Positions 1 to 9,555 of a DNA stretch of 64,000 bases are shown one piece after another; position 1 is the first letter of the stretch, and every line of letters starts with the position of its first letter. This DNA is from Gonapodya prolifera JEL478. Its lineage: Eukaryota; Monoblepharomycota; Monoblepharidomycetes; Monoblepharidales; Gonapodyaceae. The DNA lies in NCBI GenBank assembly GCA_001574975.1, contig KQ965804.1:124353-188352 (forward strand), given 5' to 3'. Both the position numbers and the translations under genes were made by a program. The notes under the pieces are model-generated. The model was given only the letters and a program-made list of their open reading frames with translations, made no database searches and was not told the DNA's origin.

Positions 1-162
1 GCCGACACCTCTGGACGCGTCTCGTGGTCGAACCAAGCGTCGACTGGTTTCACGTTCGATACCTTCGTCACCGGGGACAGCACCTGGCTTAAATCGGTGG
101 TGAAGTACGGGGCGAGCGTCAGTCACGGCAATGGATATTTTTCTAGAGCGAATCCTCAGTGA
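1..162 (+). CDS. 3' end of an unrecognised gene
   Basis: Frame 1 is open from the first base to a TGA at 160-162 and gives 53 residues. The piece is rich in Ser, Thr, Gly and aromatic residues (for example GFTFDTFVTGDSTWLK) and has no run of hydrophobic residues. The composition would suit the C-terminus of a secreted or beta-rich protein, but that is only an inference. The rest of the gene lies outside the window, so no family can be named. A spurious open frame is possible over so short a stretch. Confidence 0.4.
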   Translation, partial: ADTSGRVSWSNQASTGFTFDTFVTGDSTWLKSVVKYGASVSHGNGYFSRANPQ

Positions 163-750
163 ATGGTAACGACCTTTTGAGAGACTGAGTACACGATTTC
201 AACAGAATCTTGAAACATTGTTTTTGGAGCATACGCACAGCTTCATAGACTCATGCATACTACAATCTAGTACTTTGGGAGAGAGGGCAGCGTAATAGTA
301 ATAAAGTCTTTTGGAGCGTAAAAAAAAGGAGTACTTGTGATGAAAGTAGTCGGGTCGAGTTTAGATTGCGAATGCGAATAACACCGCCTCTCGGCTCAAC
401 TTCGAACGCGGGTTTCCACCTGTTCCCCTTTTTTGTCCCCACCCGAACACAACCCGAGGTTTTGAGACTAATAGGTCTCGCGAAGGTCTGTCTCTGGGCA
501 ATAAACTCCGCTTTCAAGTGTGCAGGTGAGAGATCCAATGAGAAACGACCAAATGCTCATAATTAAGCCAATCCATGAATCCTGCCGTCCCCGCTCTTCC
601 CCTACCTGCTATCATCACTGCCGGGGCGATCAGGCTAGCCCCTGAGCATATTAGCGCGGCGCCAATAGCTGGATCCTAGCCGATTCACATCCAACCTCAC
701 ACATCCACAGTTAAACTCCTTTCGACGGTTCTATCCTACTCGCCCTTCAA
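163..750. other. Intergenic, no gene seen
   Basis: The stretch lies between the truncated gene at the left edge and the membrane-protein gene at 751. The only open frames are short and look like composition shadows. I see no RNA gene, repeat or clear core promoter element. It presumably holds the 3' UTR of the left gene and the promoter of the right one. Confidence 0.4.
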
Positions 751-1278
751 ATGGCATCATCTGGCTACGCACCTTTGTCTTCCGGCGACGGCTCTTACAA
801 CCCTCCCCCTCCTCAAATACCGTGGACCACCATCATTCTCTCCCTGGGCATCCTCATCGCCATTTCCTTCTTCATCCCATCCGCATTCTTCCTTAGTCGA
901 GCGTTCTCGGCCGCGCAGGTCGTTGTTGCTGTTCTGAGCGTCGCCGCGCTCTTACTCTCGTCGGGTGGCCTGTACATCTGGCTCAGGGGCCCCGAACACC
1001 AACGCGAACTGGTCGCGGTGTACAACTCTCACATTTTCAACGGCATCCTTGGTGCGATTATCCTCGTCAACGCCTTTGTCGCGTGGGGCAGCATCCTTGC
1101 GGTTCTCCAGGTCATTTTGGGCGCCGCCATGCTCGCCCTGGGTATATTGGGGACATACGTCGCGTACCGCAGCAGGGGCGGTAGCCCACTCAACTGGGGT
1201 GTGCCCTCCTTCCCCAGCAGCGGGCACCCCAGGACGCAGGAGCCGAAGGCGTACAGGTTGGACGGTGGCGCCGTCTGA
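751..1278 (+). CDS. Small four-helix membrane protein
   Basis: An uninterrupted 175-residue frame. A short Pro/Gly/Ser-rich N-terminal tail (about 1-25) is followed by four hydrophobic segments at roughly 27-50, 54-78, 92-112 and 115-138, and by a polar, basic C-terminal tail. The helices are rich in Leu, Ile, Ala and Val with few charges, as in small tetraspanning proteins. I do not recognise the family; MARVEL-like or other small fungal tetraspan proteins are possible. The ATG at 751 is the first in the frame and follows a pyrimidine-rich leader. No intron is needed. Confidence 0.6.
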   Translation: MASSGYAPLSSGDGSYNPPPPQIPWTTIILSLGILIAISFFIPSAFFLSRAFSAAQVVVAVLSVAALLLSSGGLYIWLRGPEHQRELVAVYNSHIFNGILGAIILVNAFVAWGSILAVLQVILGAAMLALGILGTYVAYRSRGGSPLNWGVPSFPSSGHPRTQEPKAYRLDGGAV

Positions 1279-1880
1279 GGGGAACCAGGGTGCAGAGGAC
1301 GTGGGAGAGAGTGGGAAGGGGCGTATAGAGTGGCGCTCGAAGGTCGGATGTGGGGAATGGTGAACTCTGGGACCCAGCTAGCTGAACACAAAGTCGTGCC
1401 AGTATCCAAGTATGGTTTGGATGAATGCCTGCACCTCTCTTCTGCCTCGCTTCTGGATGGCGTGTGTGAGATCTCCCCCTATTCCATTTGACGGCGGGAT
1501 GATGTTGTTGGTCGCTTGTATGTTTGTGATTTGCAAAAAGATTTCCATAAATATGTGCTTTTGAATCCCGTTTTGCACTTTGTTCGGTCATGAAGCGATT
1601 CTCTGCCCCCTTCACTCTGAGATTTCACCAACGGCTGAGCTGACTTGGAGCTTGAGTCGTCTTCCCACTCCCCATTCGCGAAACATCCAGTGAAGCAGTA
1701 GTATTCATCAATCGAAAAAACACCTATCAATTGCACTAAACGTGTACCATATATGCTGACGACCGCCCGCTGTTCCAACGAGGCTCGCTCGGACGTACGG
1801 ACGTATCGCCTGGAAGAAGGAAACCGTTTCAGTATCTACCCCCGCACCGCACCTCCACACCACACCACGACACCGCATCA
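1279..1880. other. Intergenic between convergent genes
   Basis: This lies between the stop codon of the membrane protein and the stop codon of the minus-strand proline-rich gene. Several overlapping short frames on both strands are not supported by composition or motifs. A His/Thr/Pro-coding CACACC-rich stretch near 1850-1880 is part of the low-complexity sequence at the end of the next gene. Nothing else is seen. Confidence 0.35.
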
Positions 1881-2795
1881 TCATCGCGCCCTACGGTTCA
1901 TCCGCGCAGGCCCCCCGCCGACCGCAATCGGCGCCTCTCTGGTCTTGGGCGGCGTCAGGAGAGGGTACGGACCGGGCTTTCCGTGCCCGTGTGTGTGCGG
2001 GAGCGGGAGAGTCGTGACGACGCCGGCGCCAGTCGTAGGAGGGGTGGTGCTGGGGCGGCGAGGGAGGGAAGGCTGCTGTGTTGGAGCAGGTGCAGGTTGT
2101 TTCGCGGCGGCTTTGGCGCGTTCCAGTTCGAGGAGCTTCCGGCGCAGAACTTCCTTCTTTTCCAGGATCAGTCGCAGCTTCTCGGTAGAGTCCGGGGACG
2201 GTGGAGTCGGAGCGATGATGGGGTAATCAGAAAGTTCCAGCTCGATCCGGATGTGTGGGTCGTAAAGGGGGAGGTTCAGAGCCACGCGGAATCCTGTGAG
2301 TATGTTGACGTCTGTCCTTGGCGGGTGGGTGTAGGGAGGAGGTTCGGATGAGGGGCGGTGGTAAGGGGGGGTGGATGGATAATGAAGGGGCGGTGTCGAC
2401 AGGCGGGGAGAGGGGGAGTGGGTGTATTGGGAGAGCGGGGGAAAGGAATCAGAGTGGTAGTGCAGATGGAGGTCTATTTGGACCGGCGGTGGCTGTCGAG
2501 CGGCCGCGGGATGAGTTGGAGGGTTTGAAGGTCTCGAGTGGTTTTGAAACCCCAACCGAGGGCTATGAAGGCCCGATGATTCGGGGGTCTGGGGCTCCAC
2601 AGTCCAGACATTGGCCATCGGTAAGGTATCGGGAACTTTCTGAGGTGCTGGGGATGAGATACGGGAGAGGGTGGGTTTGGCGGTGGAGACGGATGCAGGG
2701 GCGGCGGTCCCACTGGAGGTAGGCGAAGGGAGTCCAGACGAGAGCGAACGAGGGGAGGCGCTTGCTGCCGTTTTCGCTTTGCGGCGGGTACTCAT
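1881..2795 (-). CDS. Proline/serine-rich hypothetical protein
   Basis: One open frame of 304 residues. The N-terminal half is disordered and rich in Ser, Pro and Ala. A central part (about 165-205) has alternating hydrophobic residues (NILTGFRVALNLPLYDPHIR). It is followed by a charged helix that should form a coiled coil (EKLRLILEKKEVLRRKLLEL), and then another Pro/Thr-rich tail ending in Arg residues. No family is recognised. The mixture of long disordered arms and one coiled coil suggests a scaffold or nuclear protein, but that is inference. It lies in tandem behind the gene at 3069-3626 on the same strand. Its frame is uninterrupted over 0.9 kb, which favours a real gene. Confidence 0.5.
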   Translation of the reverse strand: MSTRRKAKTAASASPRSLSSGLPSPTSSGTAAPASVSTAKPTLSRISSPAPQKVPDTLPMANVWTVEPQTPESSGLHSPRLGFQNHSRPSNPPTHPAAARQPPPVQIDLHLHYHSDSFPPLSQYTHSPSPRLSTPPLHYPSTPPYHRPSSEPPPYTHPPRTDVNILTGFRVALNLPLYDPHIRIELELSDYPIIAPTPPSPDSTEKLRLILEKKEVLRRKLLELERAKAAAKQPAPAPTQQPSLPRRPSTTPPTTGAGVVTTLPLPHTHGHGKPGPYPLLTPPKTREAPIAVGGGPARMNRRAR

Positions 2796-3068
2796 GGTGG
2801 GTGTTCCATCAGTTGTCGTTCCAAGGCAAAGATGGCGGAAAACTTTGAAGAACCCTTTTATTCATGACTTGAAATTTTTACATGTGATGTCTGAAGAGCT
2901 CCCCCAGTTGCAAAATATGGAAGTGGTATTTCTTGAAATGGCGAGTGAATGGCGAATGGAGTTGCTTGCCAGAGTGGATTGAAGAGATGTCCTCACCTGA
3001 GGTGACAATATCGACGCTCCGCCAAAGTGGGATGGTGTATGTGCAGAATTCGGGTGGGGGTTGTACTT

Positions 3069-3626
3069 TCAGTCCATGCCCGCAGGCTCAACCTCATCGT
3101 CGCCGAACATTTCAAGGTCGAGCTCAGTGCTCTTCTTGTACCGCCTCCTCCCGCCATTCTTCTTCTTTTTCTTCTCTTGCCTGTCTACGTCCATGGCAGT
3201 TCCGCCAAGGGGTGGGGGTGGGGTTGCGGCGCTTCCGAGACTCTTTGTCTTCTCCGCCCTCCCTTTCACCTTGGTGTCACGCGCAGAGGGTGCCTGAGCT
3301 GTTTTTGGGGTAGCTCCGTCGATATCCATTGCGCCCGGCGAGTCGGCTCCGCTTTCGTCGAGCGAGAGTTTTTTGGGACCGCGGAGCGAATCAACGACGG
3401 CGTGACGCAGCGGATGAGTTGTGGTTGAGCGTTTCCCGAGTATAAGGAGATTCTGAGTATAGTGGTTGTGAGAGGAGGAGGGAATGAAGGAATCTGCTGG
3501 TTGAGCGCTGCGCAGCTCGTTGGGGCCAGGATGCGCAGGCGTAAGGCCGCGGTGCAGAAGCGACCTTGGCTGGAGAATCGGGCGCAGGGATGCGTTTGGG
3601 TCGGAGACGAGTGAGAACTCGTTCAT
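3069..3626 (-). CDS. Small basic/acidic hypothetical protein, possibly nuclear
   Basis: An open frame of 185 residues. The C-terminal part has a strongly basic patch (EKKKKKNGGRRRYKK, about 150-165) that looks like a nuclear localisation signal, followed by an acidic end (ELDLEMFGDDEVEP). Two MDID/MDVD motifs lie at about 97 and 144. The N-terminal half is Ser/Pro/Leu-rich and has no predicted fold. I do not recognise the family. A longer gene model using the ATG near 3702 in another frame would need an intron that I could not support. Confidence 0.45.
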   Translation of the reverse strand: MNEFSLVSDPNASLRPILQPRSLLHRGLTPAHPGPNELRSAQPADSFIPSSSHNHYTQNLLILGKRSTTTHPLRHAVVDSLRGPKKLSLDESGADSPGAMDIDGATPKTAQAPSARDTKVKGRAEKTKSLGSAATPPPPLGGTAMDVDRQEKKKKKNGGRRRYKKSTELDLEMFGDDEVEPAGMD

Positions 3627-4159
3627 ATGTGAACGTGAGAGTTGTTGGAGGTGTCGGCTTTGGTCGCGTCAGCCTGAGGTTGATGGATTGATGCGTGGCC
3701 ATTCTTTCATTAATTTACATCAGCACTCACCTCAACTTGATTGTTCTCCCATTCTTCAATTTAAGTTTTCGATCAGCGGTAGACAGAGCGCATCATATTC
3801 AGACAGTAAGGGAAATTATGACTATAATTAAAATAATTAAATGCCACGTTCAGAAGGACAAAAAATGTCGTGTGGAAGTCGAGCGGTCGGGACTTGTGCC
3901 GGTGGAGGCCTCACGAACCCTAAATGTGTGAGTCACGTGTCTGCTTCCTCTGTTTCACTCACTTCTTGGGCTGATTTCACTCGAACGCGCTCCAAAAAAC
4001 GTTGAAATGGCTGCGTAAATACCTTCTGTAGATTGTGTACCGTCTTTACCGTGTATTTCGACGAAATTTTCGTCATGTGTCATCTACCAGGAATATCGTT
4101 CTTCCTGCCACAAAACGAGGGCAATTCTCTGCCTGCTGCCTCTCCTCTCTTCCTCCATC
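3627..4159. promoter_or_regulatory. Divergent upstream region
   Basis: About 530 bases separate the minus-strand gene ending its 5' end at 3626 from the start of the reductase-Hcp gene at 4160. The part at 3700-3850 is AT-rich (for example around 3815-3840), unlike the coding DNA on either side. It must contain the promoters of both genes. I could not pick out a specific nitrosative-stress or other binding site by eye. Confidence 0.35.
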
Positions 4160-7100
4160 ATGCTATCGAAGCCGTCCGCCGCAACCACACCTCTCATCCA
4201 CCTGGCTGCCCTGTCGGCGGCAAGTCCTCGGGCTTTCCAGACTGCCCTTGCGCCGAAACCCAAACCTGTCTCGGGCGTTCTGTCATTCTCGACCACCCCC
4301 CGTCCGAAACGGCCCCAAAATGCCTCTGCATCCTCGAACAGGTCCTTCCACGTCAAGCGGCCCGAAATGTTCGCTACTGCATCGTCATCCTCCCACGCAT
4401 CGTCGTCGCCCGAGCGAATGTTGATTCTCTACGGCAGCCAGACCGGAACATGCGAAAGCTTCGCGAAAACACTCGCATCCTTCTCCAAGTCCCGGGGCAT
4501 TGCCGTCAGCGTCCAGTCCATGGCCTCGTTCGTCGAGAGGGTGACATCTTCGGGAGGAGACGTCGTGTCTGCTCTTGGGCGGGAATCCAACGTTGTTCTG
4601 ATGACTTCGACGTTCTACAACGGTGAGCAATTCATTGAATCGGTGCAATGTCGATAATGGGTTTGAATCGTTTGTTTTCCTGCCACCAGGCGAGTTTCCC
4701 GACAATGGTGAGTAAACCCTTCCGTTCTCTCTATGTTCATTAAAGTACTTACCTTCTCTACTTTACACTCATAGCTCTTCCCCTTTGGAAGGTGTTTGAG
4801 CAGGCGAATACCGCAACCGCATCTCGAGTTCTCGCAAACACAAAGTTTGCCATCTTCGGACTCGGCAACCGCTCAAACAAGGTTTGTTAAGCTTAGTACA
4901 TCAAATTATGTAGCCCCCGCTCTCGTTGACACAGATTCTTCCCCACCTTTTACAGTCGAACTTCAACCTTGCAGCGCGCCGCTTCGAGAACCGAATCAAA
5001 GAGCTCGGCGCTAAAGAATTCGTCCCCGCAGGTGCGTTTCATTCTCTTCCTCCTCCTACTTATCGCCACAAATCTGACCCATCAACATCAACCCTCCCTC
5101 AAGGCTATGGCGACGAACTCTCCTCTTCCTCCCACGAAGCCGCCTTCCGCCCCTTCGTCAAGAGCATCTGGGCCGCTCTCGGCCACTCGTCGCGGTCGTC
5201 GACACTGCCCTCGGCGTACCGCATCCAAGCAGCGGCCCCCGGATCCAAGGCGAGCTCGGCAACACCAGTGGGGTACACCCAAGCTTCTGTGAAGGCCAAC
5301 AACGTTCTGTCGGGGAAAGGATTCGAGCGTGAGATTAGATTGATCTCGATTGACGCGAAGGGAGGGTACCCCGTTGCTGGACACGTCCTTGTGAGTTGCG
5401 CGAAGCAGTGGTGTTGCGATGGCCTGTCGACTCATGCCAACTCCACCCCACCTTCGCTAGATATCCACACCAAACACATCCAATACCGTCTCGCGTGCCC
5501 TCTCCGCCATTCAACTCCCGCAAGGACTTACCGCCGACACACTCGTCACCATCACCAGCATCGACAACCCCGCCGAGTCCTTCACGTGCACCGTGCGGCA
5601 GGTGCTCGAGAGCCACCTTGAGCTGCAGGGACTGGCAACGCGAAGCTTCCTTGAGGCACTCAGTGTTGTGGCAACCGATGCTAAGGAGAAGGAGGTCCTG
5701 ACGGAGACCGCTGAGGGAATGCAGGACGGGAATGAGTATTCCAAGCTGACCACGGGAGAGGTGCGTGTGTTGCCCTTTGTGCATGGCTTAGGCGTCAAGT
5801 TTAATTTCGATGCTTTTCCATAATCAGGTATTTTCGTTTGTGGACGCTTTGGAAAGGTATCCAAGTGCGAAGCTCTCTCTTGAGCAACTTCTGTCTACCG
5901 TTCCTCGCTTGCAGCCAAGGTACGTTCAACTAAAGACCTTGAATGTTTCCAGTATTAACTCTTATTTGTTCTTCATCAGATACTACTCGATTGCGTCTTC
6001 CCCCCTCGCCAGTCCAGATGCGGTCGACGTCATCTTTGGCAAGGATGTCTGGCCCACGCTGTCAAACCCGTCACGCAAGTTTGCCGGTCTGGCGAGCTCG
6101 TACCTTGCGAACCTGAAGCCCGGAGACAAGGTCGCGGTAAAGATCCAAGAATCGCCAATCAAGCTCCCGTCGCCAGACACTCCGCTCGTGGCTGTGGGGC
6201 TGGGAACCGGTATTGGAGTCCCTCGTGGTATTCTGCAGCACTACGCAGCGCTCAAGAAGAAGGGTGCCAAGATCACACCTGTAGAATTGTTCTATGGGTT
6301 CCGACACGACGACAAGGACAAGGTGCTGGCGAAAGAGCTCCTCGAATTCGAAGCACAGGGCTTGTGCAAGGTGAGAGTCTGAAATTGTCGCGGTTCACCA
6401 CAGTCCAATTTGCTCAGGTGTTGGTTCGTTTCAGCTCTCACTTTCTGCAATGGACCAAGGCTCTCTAGTCACAGAGCCCATCGCCAAATCAGAGAGCGTT
6501 GCAAATGCCCTACTCAACGCTCACGGTTCGTTTATCTACACAGGCCCCGGAGGCGTCGTTCCCCAAGCGGTGGAGCTCGCAGTCCAAGAGTCGATCGGAG
6601 CATCGCGACAACTACACCCCCAAGCAGCTGCAGCGGAACTCGCAGACATCAAGTCCAACACGTCGAAATGGATCGTGGAGGCGTACTCTCGTGAGATAGA
6701 TGTCGAAAATATCCTGAAGGCGTACACCTCCAAAGTTGAGGCAGAGAAGCCTCTCGCAAGTGTGTTCGAGAACAGCAAAATGTTGTGCTTCCAGTGCGAG
6801 CAGACATTCCAAGGAAGGGGGTGCACGACGTAAGTGTTTGTGCTTTTTACACAAGACCAACGTTCGTGTTGACTAATGATGGTTTGCCCTTGTCACCAAC
6901 GAAGTGTGGGAGTTTGCGGGAAGACTCCCCAAGGTAAGTCGACTGAAGCAAAATTGGAGGTTTGACCCTTGTCATAACGCGGTTGCTTGTAGTTGCCGCA
7001 CTTCAAGATCTGTTGGTCGATGTTGTGAAACGTCTTGGTTGGGTCAACCATCAAATCAGGACCGTCGCAGCGTCCACGAGTGGTTTGAGCCCTGGACTGT

Positions 7101-9300
7101 CTGACGCGATTAACAACCGCGAGACCGACAAGTACACCATGCTGGCTCTCTTCTCCACTCTGACGAATGTCAACTTTGATCCTGAATCCATCCGAGACTT
7201 TATCGTCCAAGTTCGGTGAGCTATGGCGTAGCGCTGCTATCATGACACGTCACTGATATCTGTCACAGAGAGCACACTGCAACACGCACAAAGCTCTATC
7301 ACGACATTTGCAAGGCTCAAAACGTCACCCCTCAACAATGCCCAACCCCCAACCTCTCCGGAAGTCTTACCGACCCGGATGCATTGGCTAAGAAGGGAGA
7401 GCTCGTCGGAATTCTCTCGAAATTCCGCACCGTGAAGAATGACGTTGTTGTTGGATTGGCGGAGATGCTTGTTTACGGACTGAAGGGCGTGTGCGCTTAC
7501 GGTGGTGAGTCAATTCTTGGGGGCATTCTTTGATCTTGCGTGAACTGATTCGAGATTTTATTTTCTCGTAGATCACGCCGTGTTACTTGGCGAATCAGAT
7601 GCGCGCGTGTTTAACTACGTCAACGAGGCTCTCGCATTCTTGATCAGCCCAGAGAGTGCCGATTTGAACGCCGTCGTGACCATGCTTCTTCGATGTGGCG
7701 AAGCGGTGAGTGACCGAAAGGCTTAGTGTCGCTAAACTAAATGTTGATCAACCTGACACCACCCAGAACCTTGTCACAATGGACACACTCCACCGAGCAA
7801 ATACGAAACGTGAGCAGCATTTGCGGGAGTAAAGTATTTGCCAAACTTTTACTGATCGATTTTGTGCCATAGATGGTCAACAATCACCCGCCCAGGTCAC
7901 AGTTGGGCCGACACCAGGAAAAGCCATCCTCATTTCCGGGCACGACATGAAATACCTGGAGGAGCTTCTTGAGCAAACTAAGGGAACTGGGATAAACATT
8001 TATACTCACGGCGAAATGCTTCCCGCGCACGGATACCCCAAGCTCAGGGAGTATGGCAACCTGGTTGGCCACTTTGGAGTCGCGTGGCAAAGGCAGAGTA
8101 AGCAACAATCGCCGTTCCCCTTTCTCCCCACACTCACCTTCTCTCCATTTCAAGCGGTCGAGTTCCCTCACTTCCCCGGGCCTATTGTTATGACATCAAA
8201 CTGTCTTGTGCCACCGAAAGATGATCTTAAGGATAGAATCTTCACTGCTGGGTGAGTAATTACTCACGAATTTGGTTTCGACACATACCAATCATTTCTA
8301 ATTGTTCTAGAGCTGTTGCTTTCCCGGACTGTCCCAAAATCGAAGGATTTGATTTCTCCAGAGTCATACAGAAAGCGCAGAGCATGAACGGCTTCCGAGA
8401 AGCTGATACTGAATTCACATACCCACTTGACCGTAAGTTTCCCACCTTGTCTTCCTTTTTCATTTTGCTCAAACTTCAACGGCAGCATTCGGCAAGCCTG
8501 CAAAGTCTTACAACGTTGGATTTGCCTACGAGACTGTGTTGTCTGTCGCCCCTCAAGTTATCTCGGCGATCGAGAAGGGAGATATCACACGCTTCTACTA
8601 TATTGGGTAGGTCCCACGATGCGATTATCCAATCGATCTCATTTAACATGAAATTTACTAGTGGATGCGATGGTTTTGAGGGAGAGAGGAACTACTGTGA
8701 GGCTTGCTTCGTTCCGATCCGTCGCCTTGTCGTCTCATCTCGCTGGACCCCCAGATACCGAGCTTATGGAGAATCTCCCGCCGACGTCCGTTGTGTTGAC
8801 AAGTGGATGTGGGAAGTACCGCGTTCTAGGTGACAAGCTGCAGTATGCTACCATTGGAGACACGGGAATACCGCGCCTGTTGGACTTGGGGCAATGCAAC
8901 GATGCGTACTCCGCCATCAAAATTGCGGTCGCGCTGGCTGAGCACTTTAAGTGCGGCGGTATGTTAAGTCGCTTTTCTACAAAACTGAGGAATGGGAGCT
9001 GACGACGAACTCAAAACAGTCAACGACTTGCCACTTAACCTTGTAGTCTCTTGGTTCGAGCAGAAGGCGGTCGCAATTCTCCTCACCCTGCTTCACCTCA
9101 ACCTCAAGGGGGTAAGTCTCTGCGAGTGCTATGCTAGGAGGGTTTGCCTTTTCTCATTAGTTCTCCAATAGGTGCGAATTGGTCCACGACTACCCGCATT
9201 TGTTCGTCCTGCCGCTTTGGATTTCCTTGTCGAAAAGTTTGATCTGAAAGCTATTGGGGATCCCCTGGATGATTTGAAAGCGATGACGGGAGGGAAGTAA
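4160..9300 (+). CDS. Diflavin reductase-hybrid cluster protein fusion
   Basis: Predicted 1,272-residue protein from 22 exons: 4160-4622, 4690-4707, 4775-4881, 4956-5031, 5104-5390, 5461-5760, 5828-5919, 5980-6370, 6435-6829, 6905-6933, 6993-7215, 7269-7504, 7572-7705, 7767-7809, 7873-8097, 8155-8251, 8311-8432, 8486-8606, 8662-8696, 8755-8958, 9020-9111, 9172-9300. Phases join throughout. Residues 1-85 lack Asp/Glu until about 69 and are rich in Ala, Ser, Arg and Lys, like a mitochondrial presequence. Then come a flavodoxin domain ([16 protein letters not shown]), an FAD domain (PRYYSIASS), an NADPH domain ([17 protein letters not shown]), a linker of about 30 residues, and complete Hcp from about 694 (MLCFQCEQT). 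Hcp cluster ligands are all seen: CX2CX8CX5[36 protein letters not shown] and WFEQKA. The family reduces NO or hydroxylamine. Here the electron donor is built in. Confidence 0.9.
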
Positions 9301-9555
9301 ACCGAGCGGTCCATTCACTGAATCTACATGGGACAAAGCACTTTAAAATTGATCGTAATGTTACATAATGAAAAAATTTAGAAAGCAATAATATTTTTCT
9401 GACTTTTCTGATGGATATCTGTCTCGTCCTTTCCTTCCTTTACCAAGGAAGAGCAAAGGAGTGGCGAAGATGGAACAGAGAAGAGTAGATACAGAGGGAT
9501 GATGAAGTCGTGTATCGCTTCTAGGATCAAAGTCTGAGAATTCAATCCAAATGTC
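9301..9555. other. Shared 3' region of convergent genes
   Basis: The stretch lies between the stop codons of the fusion gene and the PAS kinase gene. It is AT-rich around 9340-9410 and carries AAT-rich runs suited to polyadenylation of both transcripts. No gene is seen. Confidence 0.4.

Noticed and set aside
4160-6829. A separate sulfite reductase flavoprotein or P450 reductase gene ending before Hcp
   Set aside because: There is no stop codon between the reductase and Hcp. One exon encodes the end of the first and the start of the second in the same frame.
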